Shown here one piece after another: positions 11,229 through 22,954 of a DNA stretch of 64,000 bases; the first letter of the stretch is position 1; each line of letters starts with the position of its first letter. The translations under genes were made by a program, and so were the position numbers. The notes below the pieces were generated by a model that searched no databases, was not told where the DNA came from, and saw only the letters and a program-made list of their open reading frames with translations. The stretch lies in assembly GCF_001949145.1 (NCBI RefSeq), contig NW_019091491.1, positions 1,321,045 to 1,385,044 of the forward strand, read 5' to 3'. Origin of the DNA: Acanthaster planci (lineage: Eukaryota > Echinodermata > Asteroidea > Valvatida > Acanthasteridae).

Positions 11229-11393
11229 CACAGATTTCGAGGAAATGTCCCACCAATAGTACTGACATCTCAAAGAGCTCGTTGTCAACAAAACAGCAAG
11301 CATCATAAAAACCAACGTCCCAAGAATGAAAGAGGCAGTCACGGGCCCAGCGCGCGAAAAACCATCGTGTGCCTTTGTAGACATAATTTGCAT
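11229..11393 (-). CDS. Candidate signal-peptide exon on the minus strand
   Basis: Reading from ATG at 11,393 (or 11,384), the frame has a polar N-terminus and then a long hydrophobic core (ASFILGTLVFMMLAVLLTT) followed by an extracellular-looking segment (SSLRCQYYWWDISSKSV). It ends exactly at a consensus donor (gtg|gtgagt) after 11,229. ATG, hydrophobic core and donor together look like the first coding exon of a secreted or type-I/II membrane protein. No downstream exon was recognised between 11.2 kb and the GPCR gene, so the product is unknown. Confidence 0.4.
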
Positions 11394-12086
11394 GTGAATG
11401 TGGGGGTTACGCTGGATGCGAATTGGTCCACCTAAATATAGCCTAGAATCTGAGCAACATAACCGTAAAGCAAAAAAAACCCGCGTGTCCCACATTACTT
11501 TCTAAAAGAAAGAAATATTGCAACAAATGAAATGAAATCAGCAGGATACTATTAGGATTACCTTGAAGCCCTGTAACGAAGCCCTGTAACCAAGCAGTGA
11601 TGTGAAAATATATTTAAATCAACAAAATAAAAAAACTCTCGACCCATATTTAACAGTTCTGATACACAAAGGACCATGCATCACGTGGCAAACGTAATCT
11701 ACATTCATTAGTATTTTGGTGCTCATTTTTTTAAAAAGGCGTTTATAATTTTCCCCTCATTTCTTTTAGTCATTTCAATTATCCCATTTTTTAAAACTAA
11801 ATTCTACGTTGTGTTGTTTTTGCTTCGACGCAAATGCTCCCTGACGTTTTAGTTATCAATAGCTGTCTTTGTGAGGCTACTATTGAATTTGCACCGGGAT
11901 GAAAGGAGTGTTAACATTTACAGAATTTGGGCACTTTTGTGGCGTCGAGAAATGCGTTGTTTGTGCCATTCAGCTCAACCTGAACTTTAACGAACTGTTT
12001 TCGACATTGAGCTTTTGTGTTATAATGAGCAGTTATAATGGTTGCAGTTTTGTTATAATGATAACGTTCGTTCTTCAGATCACATA

Positions 12087-12398
12087 CAGTTGTGCTCAAA
12101 ATGATTCATACCCTTTGGAAAATAACATAACTTTATAAATTCTTCATTTGTCAAGCAATTATGTAGGTACTTCCACTGTAATATATATATTTTGTTTATT
12201 TGTTGCAATACACAAGCCCACGTGTGTTGGCTAAACAACATCTGCATAATAGTAGATACGGCCTTGGCTTCTTTTTTGCTTCTAATCAGAATTATTCATA
12301 CACCAGGTTTACATAGTTTATTCTTAATAGTCAATAGCGTGAAATTTAGAAAAGTACATTATTTTCCAAAGGTTATTGATTAATTTTGAGGACAGCTG
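12087..12398. mobile_element. MITE with Tc1/mariner-type termini
   Basis: A 312-bp non-coding element. Its left end (cagttgtgctcaaaat...) and right end are inverted copies over about 50 bp, and both contain ctttggaaaata. It is flanked on both sides by TA (12,085-12,086 and 12,399-12,400), the Tc1/mariner target-site duplication. The cagttgtgctcaaaa terminus is typical of Tc1-like transposons. No transposase frame, so it must have moved in trans. Confidence 0.85.
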
Positions 12399-12399
12399 T

Positions 12400-15300
12400 A
12401 CTGGAACATTTGTTAACTATAAAGATCATTCCAACAAGGTACAAATATATGTTCGTCTTAAAATTGGAAACAATTTATATTTCAAGCAAAGGTCAAAAAA
12501 TGGACTGCCTATTAGAAAGGAAAACACCTTTGCATGATAGCAGCATGTTAAGGCTAAAACCAGAACAAAGTGAGACTTCAAAACCTAAAGTAACACAATG
12601 ATACATAAAGACAGACATCGTATCTAGGACACCCATGCTTATTATGATTTCAGTTTCACAGCATTGACTAACATAAAGAAAAGCTTTGCCTTTTGTCGGC
12701 CAGTTGATGGTATTTCGTTTTCTCTTTAATACTTCCTCGTAAAAATAAACCTAGGACAACTATCACGTCTCATCTGAGATGCATGCTCCAAAAATCTGAC
12801 ACATGCGAATTTATTTCGGTTTCTATTTAATTATGTGGGAATATGCCCGTATGAATTGTTTTCAAGTCCATTCCCTCATAAATATTCATATTCCATAACA
12901 AAATGCAACTAGTTCTTACATTTATTGCTCTCTAATGATATCATAAAGGCGTCTTTATAATAATTATAGGTGATATTTTATTTTGAAGAATTTTTATGGT
13001 ACCTTTAACTTAACTCACTGAGCCTCCTTTTTGGTCACGAATATTTAAATTGCAAATGTGTAACATTGCCCCTGCCGATTTGGCACTTCGTGAGTAGCAG
13101 ATCTTTCCGTTGTTGGCTTCCGATTGCGAGACACCGGCCTGAAAACAACGTAGCCACTTCTCCTTCAAATCTTGAATTTCTTAATTAAACAGATGATAGA
13201 GAAGATGTGTGTCATACGTGTTTCTTTACTGTATCGCTGTATATGGGGTGTTGTACTGTGTTTTTTGTTTGGCTTTCTTTTGTTTGTTTGGCTTCGATAC
13301 GTTGGCTTGCGAGAGGGTTGGTTCTCAAGTGGCGAGGAATAAACCAAGAACCGAGTTCAGCCCTATTTGTCATTTCCAGTCCAACCCTTGAGAGTCAACA
13401 CTCTGATCCCTACAGAGGATTGGACCCCTGTACCTGCTGGGTGCGCTGCATGCCGCCGGGCGTTTCCCTACAACAAATCAAGTGGAAGACACATCTGGAA
13501 CTCGTGGCGTTTCGTGTGTAGTACACGGGCTAACAGTGAACATTGTTCAAGATTCGGCGTCTTCTGTTGCGCATGTTTGTTTTACTATGTAAACATGGCG
13601 CCTCTGACCTCATGTCTTCAGTTGCAGTTCGCATTTACTTTGGCTGCCTACTCCCCGAAAACATGTCCAAACGGGCGACCCTACACCACTGTTTTAAATG
13701 GAATGTGTGGGTAGCATACGTTAGCATTCCCGTGCAGTCTACTCGTGTTGAGGGCAGAAAAAAAGTATCCTGTTTGCCACTGAGTGTCACAAAGATTCAC
13801 GTGTGTCTCTACATCGAAACTAAAACTTCCTATTTCCTGTCCAAAGTAATACAGGTTAAGTGAAAGTAAAAAGGATGCGATGGGCAATCAGCCTTGAGTG
13901 GAATTTTTCTTTTTTAACATTTTAGACAAAGCTATAAAGCACACAATTTGCTTTACCCGTGCACATCCATGTTCCCTTCTTGTTTATGAGTGACCAGAAT
14001 TCTCATAGGCCTACACCTCCATCACGGGGCAGCCATTTTGATTTTCTACCATTTAAAGTAATTTAACCAAACTGAGGCTTGAAGAAAAAATCGTCGTGTG
14101 CATGGAACAAGGACCCAAGTGCTGGAAAGTATGATTACTACAAAAAATCCCGGCTAAGGAAATATGTATGCAACTGTTTTATTCTAATGAAATATAAAGC
14201 ATGCTTTGCAAAAAGTTAAGAAAAGAAATTCCCAGTCACTTAATTAATAAGTTGTTCAAAGGTTGCCTTTTGTACAGCCGGTGTTAATTTTGTAGTAGAT
14301 TTTATCCATTTTTACTAAATGAAAAGAATGTGCTTCTTACGCCCTATTTCTGGGAAGATGTTTTTCTGCTGTGATCATGCTTCATGGCAAAATAGCATAA
14401 GTGCTCACGCACTTTTGCCGGGCACATGACGAAATAGTCTGTTCCGTTTTATCACATGTGCAGTTGCATTATTGTTACCAGTAGGTCTACAGAGAACAAG
14501 ATGGCATGGCAGCATCAGGGTGACAAAGGTCTATTGCCCTTGACCTTCGGCCTCGAGAAAAAGAACCCTCTTCCAGTAACTCACAGAATCGTCTCTCTCT
14601 TCATGTCCCTCATGTAAAACCCAAATACCAAGCTTTGTTTGGTCACCCAATAACTTACAAGTATCTCCAGGCTATCATCTCTCAAACACACAAATGCAAC
14701 TGCATGTATATGCGGTAATAGGCAGCAACTCAGCATTCCATATCAAATATTAAAACTATATTATTGAGATCACGAAACCCGTCAAGAAATTAAGCCACAA
14801 ATTTCAAATATTTAAAATGCGAAATATGGTCGCACCTTCTATAGATATTACTGTTACGACTTATTCCATCATGTTGATGTATTTAAATATTCACATAGAC
14901 ATTAGTATCATCCGTTTATTGCACGTTTCCTTTTCTATGATTAGCAGTATTTACACTGCCGTGTAACACCGTTGTCGCTAAGGGCGAGGAATTGCCACGC
15001 CATCCTCTTGTAGGTGTCCAACTACTTAGGATTTTTCATGTTTATGAACGTGTCACTCATCATTACGAAAATACCTTTTCATTGAAGGTTTATTCTTTTT
15101 CACCTCTTGCTGTACTGACTGTGACCACTAAATTGCGAACGTTGAAATGTGCCTTCAACAAACGATGCAAAGACGAAAAGCAAATTTGAAGAGATATGCT
15201 CAGATGCAAAGAATCTGAATTAAAAAAAAATATATAGGATTTTTTTTTCAGGATTTCTTCAGAACATTCTCAACAAGTGCGGGGTAAATATTCTTTTCCA

Positions 15301-16160
15301 AGAAGCGGGGAAAGTGGGATGCATTTTTATCAGTACTTCGAAAGCGTATTCCTAAGCATTCCTAAGCACCTCGTAAGCATTCAAACTGTTTATACCAAAC
15401 ACTGAATGGGTATCAACTTGAATTTGAAACCGTTAAAGACCTATATGGTTAATTTCATAAAGCTGGTAAGCATACATTATTGCTTGGTGAAGCTTGGTAC
15501 TCAGAGAGACAAAACATATAATCACTAGAGAACCAGCTCGAGTGTCCTGCACTCTTTGAACGACAACTTGGCAGGTAACGTTGTTTGGGGATTTCTGTGT
15601 TAAGAGCATTTTGGTACAATGGGCACCCAATGAAAATGGGATCTGGCTCTGGTTCTAGACGCAAGATGCATGCAGCCTGTCGCACCCATCGTAATAAAAT
15701 CGCTTGAGACAATGCAAGAAAGTTCACAACTTCGTTAGATGAGTCCACCCTCTGCACTGCACGAGCTTTTATTCAGCCGAACATGGTGACAGAGGGGATC
15801 ACATCAAAACCGTGAGCACATATAAGAGTGAACTTATAAACCCTTTCCACCCATGTGACTAAATGCAAACAATATCGCCACGTATGGACCACTTTGGCCA
15901 AGGTGATCACACATATTCCTACGGGCAGCTTTAACCTTCAGCGGTATGTTTGACTAGTTTATATTGATTTTTTTAAAATTTATTTATTACCAAACTCTCG
16001 CAACCATTTTGTGGTCGAAATGTGGTTCGATTTACATACTAAAAACACTACAGATTTAAAGTCATAGGCCTTAATGAATAAATGAAGATTAAAAAAAATA
16101 AAGAAAAAAATTAAAAAGTGCAAAAAACTAAACATTAAAACATAGGATACACTTTAACAA
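12400..16160. other. Non-coding stretch with fragments of the inverted duplication
   Basis: No gene recognised. Blocks at about 13,650-13,850 and 14,990-15,540 are inverted homologues of about 42,400-42,570 and 40,740-41,300. The open frames here are not conserved as frames between the copies, so they are not genes. Confidence 0.5.
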
Positions 16161-16169
16161 CAAAATTAG

Positions 16170-17197
16170 TAATGACTCGACTTAAGCCCCGAGTTATCTC
16201 TTCTTACAAGTCTTTCATACTCCACAATAACAATACAAATACTTCCAGAAAGATGATAAAATGAATTAAAAAGCAATTTTTGTCTCCTATGAAATAAGAC
16301 ACACACATTGAAAAACACTTGATGTGGAACTGCCCCCGCCTCCACAAACATACATCCTTTAATTTCAGAAGCAAATTTGGTGAAGTAGGGAGCTTTTCTA
16401 TACCTATCGACTCGAATTTTTGGGCTCAATAAAACATCGTTTTCTTCCGAAGCTCCATAACATGTGTGAGGTTTTTTGGTGGAAACCAACTCTGAAAACG
16501 TTGGGAAGCAACACATGACTTCGCAAATTGTGAACAAAGGTGTTCTCTTCTGTTAGCCAAGGTTTCAACATCAAATTCCAACAGGGCGTCATCATACGAT
16601 GAATAAACAGAGCACAAAATGATCCGGAAAGCCTTTTGTGTTGATTCGATACAAGACGTTTGGTCTGCAGATAAACCCGAGTGCCACACAGGTGCTGCAT
16701 ATTCAAAGATGGGCTGAACATATCTTGAAAAAAATTGTTACAAGATCTTTTCTGGGTACACTGAACTTTTTTAAGCGGCTGAGACTGTGAAGACACCAGC
16801 CAACTTTGGAAATCATTTGTTGAACCTGTGTGTTCCACTTTATATTATTTTGAATCCATACTCCAAGAAACTTTGTTTCTGTCACAACTTCAAGTGTATT
16901 ATTACCTATTACTAAGGAGGGTGATTCAGGTGAACCTTTTCCCAAATAACACTGCATAGCTTTACACTTGGATGGATTGAGTTTAATTTAAGCTTGTTGC
17001 TTTGTGACCTGTGGACTAAATCGTCGATATTATTCTGCCTGAGAGAATTGCTGTTAACTGATCTGATCTCACCAAAGCTAAGATCGTCTACATATTTCCT
17101 TTTGCGGGCTATAGGGTTGGCACATGCATCGTTGATACTAGCCAAGAAAATGATCGGGCCAAGTTTCGTTCCTTGAGGGACACCATCACAACGCTAT
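16170..17197 (-). pseudogene. 5'-truncated non-LTR retrotransposon (LINE) reverse transcriptase
   Basis: On the minus strand, translation from 17,195 gives CDGVPQGTKLGPIIF, the RT palm start. Next comes YVDDLSFGE with the catalytic YVDD at 17,083-17,094, then KLNSIHPSVKLCSVI in a shifted frame, then TKFLGVWIQNNIKWN at about 16,850 (the FLGV thumb motif). A degraded C-terminal region reaches about 16,170. At least two frameshifts occur (about 16,960 and 16,700). The element starts abruptly at 17,197, where the host duplication block resumes, as expected for target-primed 5' truncation. Jockey/CR1-like by motif style; clade not certain. Confidence 0.8.
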
Positions 17198-20100
17198 TGT
17201 AGGGAAGCGTGTTTTCAGGGTGACCATAGTTTATTTGGCACGCCGCCCAGCCCCTTAGAAATGTACATGTTTAACAAACACCCGCAAAGAAAGTGCGGTG
17301 GGCGCGCGAGTGACTTATTCTTTTCCTGTTTGGGGACCACAGAGTGAGTACCTTGGGGTTAACCTGTTACCAGCTTTTTATGCTGTAATAGCTTATTTGT
17401 AGTCTCTTCACCTTCGCAATCTATGATTCTGTAGTGTGTGATCCGACTTGGTGAACATGGGGGTCATAGCAGAACGCGGAATGAGTGATTTTGGAGTGAA
17501 AATTCCCTGTCTTGATTGTAAACGTTTCATGTGAAGCGTTCATATGATATTGTTCACTGTAAATTACACTTCAGCTGTTTGTTTGTATGGCGATTAGAAT
17601 GATTTACACTAGGGTTTCGATTTTACTGCACACACTATTCGTTATTAGGTGCTGTCTGGAAGGCCAACCACACCGGCCGAGGCATTCGGGGAATGTGGAA
17701 TTTCATGTAAAGAAAATAAAGGAATAAAGTATTTGAATCAGTTAATTGTAATCATACCTGGACATCAGAGCCCGCAAAAGTTTACATGTAAATATAACTG
17801 TATATTTTGAGACAATTACATTTGGACTCTTTCGGCCCGTCTTCCTTTGCCTTGGCGTCCTTAAACTAATAATTTAAGCGGACCTCCTTAATAGATGCCC
17901 TGTCATTACACTATGCACATTACCATCACAACACATTACAGGTCCAGCACGATCGTGACATCACAGGATAAAGGTCTATAGGCTGGGTCCACTTACCGCG
18001 AATAGAATAAACACCGTGAGATCAAGCGGTGATTGGCTATAACTTCAGAACTGTGCGCTCAGAACTTTCACTGTCATTTTTTTCACTTGTCATCTACACA
18101 TGGAAAGAACGGTACAACTTTCTTATCAAATGTTGTACTACAGGTGTTATTTTTTTCAGTGCACTTTTCAGTCCTTAGAGTATCAGCAAACATTATCTTG
18201 TCGATTTCGGTGCAGGAAATCTAATTACAGTTGCAATAAATACTGTATGTTTTCCCAAAATTACAGCCATTATGTCGCTGCGTCGAGTTGATGAAACCCC
18301 GAGGCATTCACACAATGAGATTTACTCAAAGGCGTCAAGATTGTAGCGGGCTGAGTCTTTTAATTCGACGCGTTTAATAGGAGTGGAATGTTGCCTCAGC
18401 AATGTAATAACTCCAGTAGAGGCCACAGAGTGTCTTGTCCCTAGTGCTTCTTAACGAATTTGTCTAAATCCCACGTGACGGGAAGACAGATCTACGCGAT
18501 TGGGCTGCGGCAGATGCGAGCACACAGTGAAAGCGATATCCTCATAAAGGGAGACAGCTCTTCATCCATCGTCATACGAGCACAGACCTCCGTGTGCGCG
18601 GACCAGGCATTAATGAGAGGCTTGCCAAGCGCTCATAATGACCCACAAGAATGACTTAAGAGCTTGTGGCGACAGGAGCTAACGACATAGGTCTCATTTA
18701 GAATGAAAGGTTTGAGTAAAATGAATGTCTAATTTATGAAAATCTGAAAAGCAGTCTGATATAGAAATTTCACCGTCGCGATATAGCATGCCACAAAAAA
18801 GCTGTCAAATTTCGCAGTTAACGTGGTTACAAAACTCTATTCCCTGTTAGCCCTGAAAGCATGATGTCGCTCTGTTGATTTCCTGCGTTGTGAGTGATTA
18901 ACATACATATCGAACATTCCAGTCAGAACGAAGCTAACCTTTGAAGTTCTTGGCATTCCCTCCAGTATGGAGACTGGTACAATCTGGTTGTTCACGATAC
19001 TAACCGAGTCCGGCGACGTGTCTAGTGAAGGTCTTTCCGCGTGGCCCAATGACAGCAGCCCGGTAACAGTGACAATGGCATCCCTGAATGGATCATAATC
19101 CACAGTGCGCACTGATACTAGCGACTACTTACTTAATGAAAGCACCCTGACCGAAGCCTTGCTTTATACCGAGTCCGGACCTGTCCAAGATTGGTCCGAG
19201 ATATCCACGTGGCTAATTCCTTACGCCGTCATACGTGCAGTTGTCCTGTTTATTACATTTGGGGCGAATGTTTTAGTTCTTTACGCGTACGCAACGGCAA
19301 AGAGACTGCGCACCTATGCCAATTATTACATCGTAGGCTTAGCAGTTGTGGACCTGTTCAATGGCGGCGTTATGCCTGTGCAGGGATTCTTGAAAGACAT
19401 CAATGAGAACTGGCGTTTCAGTGAGGCCTTCTGCCCTGGCATCATATATATCGATCACATTTTCCGGGAATTAACCTTCATGATGAAGCTCGTAATCTGC
19501 TACGACCGGTTCCAGGCGACCAACATGCCACTGAAGCATTTGTCGGAGAAGATGCTGGGCCAAGCATGCTTCCTGATATTCCTCGGTTACTTCATCTCTG
19601 TCCTGCTGTGGACGCCTGTGTTCATTATCCCTCCGTACGCTGGATTCATCTCCCAGGTGCGACCTCCCAGTTATCATGGACCATACGCCTTCTATCCGTG
19701 CGGGCTGTTGATACAGTGCTCGCTCTATCCTTGGCACCCATGAGCGTGGCTGTTGTCCTCTGCGCTCTAGTCCACTCTGTTATTATTCGCAAAGGTCTTG
19801 ACTGAAATCAAGGTAATTAAAGCAGACTGTCTCTGTGGCTAATTTCAAGAGACATGCGTTACCCAAAGAACCTTTCTCGACGAGTTGTCGCTCTGATGCC
19901 TAGTTACCCGAACAAGCGAGATACATGGAGAAGGCCTCCTCCGTTTTGAATGTCTCGGTCGCAGTCTCCCAGGGAATGAGCAACCAAGCCATCGAGGTTT
20001 CTCTAGAAAGCGATCACAGCGCTGAAAGTACCCTGGAACGACTAGACCAACATGAAGCGGGCTGCGCTTTTAACAGGGCATCGTCACCCCCACGACAGAC

Positions 20101-20320
20101 CCGGCCACCGGACGCGCTTTGGACAATCTTCCAAAGGCGAAAGTTGTCTGACCACACGACGTGCCACCCGCACACCTTTGTTTGCACGACCGTGATCGTG
20201 TGTGCCGTGCCTTGCTCGGTGTTTGCCTTGTGGGCCGCAGTGGACCCAGTGAGCTTATCGCCGTCAAGTGCGTACATCTTCAAGGTGAGTGTTGTTTTAT
20301 GAGCATTCTGTTCCAGTCGT

Positions 20321-20371
20321 CGTTTGTTTGTTTGTTTGTTGGATTAGTTGTTTGTTTGTTTGTTTGTTTAG
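20321..20371 (+). repeat. (TTTG)n microsatellite
   Basis: Two short runs of gttt/tttg units separated by ggattag, at the start of the pseudogene intron. Confidence 0.9.
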
Positions 20372-20434
20372 GTGTTTGTTTTACAGTACAGGGGGATTCC
20401 AAATTTATTCTGTTAAAGAAATTAGTACACTGTT

Positions 20435-22500
20435 TTGCCCCCTTGCCAATTTGCCCCTGACCGACTCGCCTCTTACCATCCCGCCCCTTTGTCACCTTGC
20501 CCCCGGGACGAGTGGCCCCCTATAGGTGACTCACCCCCTTGCTCACTACTTCCCCCCCGGCAAACTGGCCTCCTGACGAAGTCGCCCCCTGAGAGGAGAG
20601 TCTGCTGGCTTGGACCATTGACTACGGTACATTTCCAAAGTGACTATAGGCGTAAGTGTCCTGGGAGAAGGCGGGATATTGAAGAATTCACCTTACGGGG
20701 ATTATTGAGAATTAATAAACTGACGTTAAATCCAACTCATATGCACTAAAAATATAAACTGGACAAATGGATTTTCAACAGAATGGTAGGAAAGGTAATT
20801 AAGCTAAAAGGAAGAAGCTATCTAGCCTTCAAAGGAAAATGATTTCGTAGAAAAAAAATATATATAACCACAAAAATCACATAATAATGTGATGTGAAAA
20901 CGTGAAAAGAAACTTACGTATGAAAAATTAACTGGCAGCAAAACCGTGAAGAGGTTATGGTGATGTTGATGTTGAATGTGGCATGGAAGAGATTCTTGTC
21001 AGTTCCCTGGCTTTTCACATTCATGTCCCAAACCAGCGGATTTCTGCTTAGGGGGCAAACAAATCGACTGAACGCAAGTTTATTGAATAATTCTCAAAAA
21101 TCTTCTGAAGGTGAACTCTAATTCAATATCCCACCTTCTGCAAGGACACATAGAAATGTGGTTGATGGTCGAAACCAGCAAACTCTCCTCTGAGTGGGCG
21201 ACTAGGTCAGGAGGCGAGTTGACAAGGGGGCAACTCGTCGAGGGCGAGTTGGCAAAGGGGCGAGATTGTAAGGGGGTAAGTTGGCAAGGGGCGAGTTGGC
21301 AAGGGGCGAGTTGGTAAGGGGCGAGTTGGTCAGGGGGCGAGTTGACCTCATTCCAGTTGTGAGACTATAAGGTGTCAGGTCAACTCGCCCTCTGACCGAC
21401 TCGCCCCTTACTGACGCGCCCCTTTCCAACTTGCCCCCTCGTAAACTCGCCCCCTGACCGACTCGCCTCCTGGCCGACTCGCCCCTCGTNNNNNNNNNNN
21501 NNNNNNNNNNNNNNNNNNNNNNNNNNNNNNNNNNNNNNNNNNNNNNNNNNNNNNNNNNNNNNNNNNNNNNNNNNNNNNNNNNNNNNNNNNNNNNNNNNNN
21601 NNNNNNNNNNNNNNNNNNNNNNNNNNNNNNNNNNNNNNNNNNNNNNNNNNNNNNNNNNNNNNNNNNNNNNNNNNNNNNNNNNNNNNNNNNNNNNNNNNNN
21701 NNNNNNNNNNNNNNNNNNNNNNNNNNNNNNNNNNNNNNNNNNNNNNNNNNNNNNNNNNNNNNNNNNNNNNNNNNNNNNNNNNNNNNNNNNNNNNNNNNNN
21801 NNNNNNNNNNNNNNNNNNNNNNNNNNNNNNNNNNNNNNNNNNNNNNNNNNNNNNNNNNNNNNNNNNNNNNNNNNNNNNNNNNNNNNNNNNNNNNNNNNNN
21901 NNNNNNNNNNNNNNNNNNNNNNNNNNNNNNNNNNNNNNNNNNNNNNNNNNNNNNNNNNNNNNNNNGTCAGGTCAACTCGCCCTCTGACCGACTCGCCCCT
22001 TACTGACGCGCCCCTTTCCAACTTGCCCCCTCGTAAACTCGCCCCCTGACCGACTCGCCTCCTGGCCGACTCGCCCCTTGGCCGACTCGCCCCTCGTAAA
22101 CTCGCCCCCTCGTAAACTTGCCCCCTGACCGACTCGCCCCCTGAATTAGTTTTACCAATATGAAAAAATATTGTTACCCCCCAAATTCCACACAAAGGGA
22201 ATATCCACCAGGCTTTAAACAAACCCAACTTTGAGTGCCCGCTGCAAACCCCAGAACCTTTTTTAAGGGCAGCAATCACCGATTCCATCTCTGACTGATT
22301 GCATTTTTTATTAAATGGCGAATGGGCCGGCCATACGTGCTTGGCAAACTTAGGGGGCAAGTTGGCTGGTGTGAGTCGGTCAGGGGGTGAGTCGGTCAGG
22401 GGGAGAGTCTGTAAGGGGCCGAATTGGCTAGGAGGCGAGTTGGCTAGGGGGCAAGTTGGTAAGGGGCGAGTCGGCCAGGGGCCGAGTTGACCTACAATCC
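20435..22500. repeat. Minisatellite of about 16-18 bp units in alternating orientation
   Basis: Units of the form ctgaccgactcgcccc (variants ttgccaacttgcccc, cgtaaactcgcccc) run in forward orientation at about 20,440-20,610 and 21,378-22,140. In reverse orientation (ggggcgagttggc) they run at about 21,195-21,345 and 22,355-22,492. The orientation switches allow long hairpins. The array lies in the intron of the GPCR pseudogene and surrounds the assembly gap. It is absent from the intron of the intact copy. Confidence 0.88.
21490..21965. other. Assembly gap (476 N)
   Basis: Run of N inside the minisatellite. The roughly 110 bp before the gap (from 21,378) recur almost exactly after it (21,965-22,098). 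The true array length is therefore unknown and one flank may be an assembly duplicate. Confidence 0.99.
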
Positions 22501-22954
22501 AGTATAAGTCATCAGTCATTAATAAGACGACCCATTGAGCCTCACCAATATATAGGATCTGCAAAGCGAGGGGGAGGGATCATGCCCCTCCCTGTCAAAA
22601 AGGGGGGGACACCGAGCCTCCTGCGCTTACCTGCAATTGCCCTCTGTCTTTTCTGTTAGTAACACTTTGCAATAACACTTTAGATCATTGCCTTCAACAC
22701 CTGTTCCTCCTTAACTTAATGACAATCGATCGCTTTGACCACGCCAGTGACGTGCAATAATTATATTTCATTTTCAGGTGTTTGGCTGGATGAGTCATTT
22801 GAGCAGCACGATGAATCCGTTTTGCTACGCCGTCGCCAACCCACTTTTCAAGAACGCCTTTCTGCGTATTCTCCGCTGCCGTAAGAACGCAATGCCACAC
22901 AGCACGTGGAGGTCATCTAACATGACTAGCCGTAGTTCAAACACCGTAAACTAG

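Larger units (their letters stand above)
19075..22954 (+). pseudogene. Amine-receptor-like GPCR pseudogene (left copy)
   Basis: Broken copy of the GPCR at 37,160-39,223. The equivalent start ATG lies at 19,075, and an in-frame TAA at 19,096-19,098 follows seven codons. The frame then runs through TM1-TM5 (with YDRF at the DRY site) to a shift at about 19,700. Further stops and a gap fall in the third cytoplasmic loop (19,743, 19,802-19,804). The frame resumes at 19,925-20,284 (loop 3 and TM6, with CAVPCSVFALWAAV) and ends at a good donor (aag|gtgagt). The last exon, 22,778-22,954, carries TM7 NPFCY and the C-tail. The intron is 2.5 kb against 0.65 kb in the intact copy. Not able to make a receptor. 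Confidence 0.88.

Noticed and set aside
15433-15757. 100-residue minus-strand open frame
   Set aside because: Frame is not kept in the homologous block at 40.7-41.0 kb; chance.
21111-21317. Open frame with repeated GVSWQGASWQGASW-like end
   Set aside because: Translation of the minisatellite in reverse orientation.
21380-22564. 394-residue minus-strand open frame
   Set aside because: It runs through the N gap and the minisatellite; the residues are repeat translation (GASVRGES-like units), not a gene.
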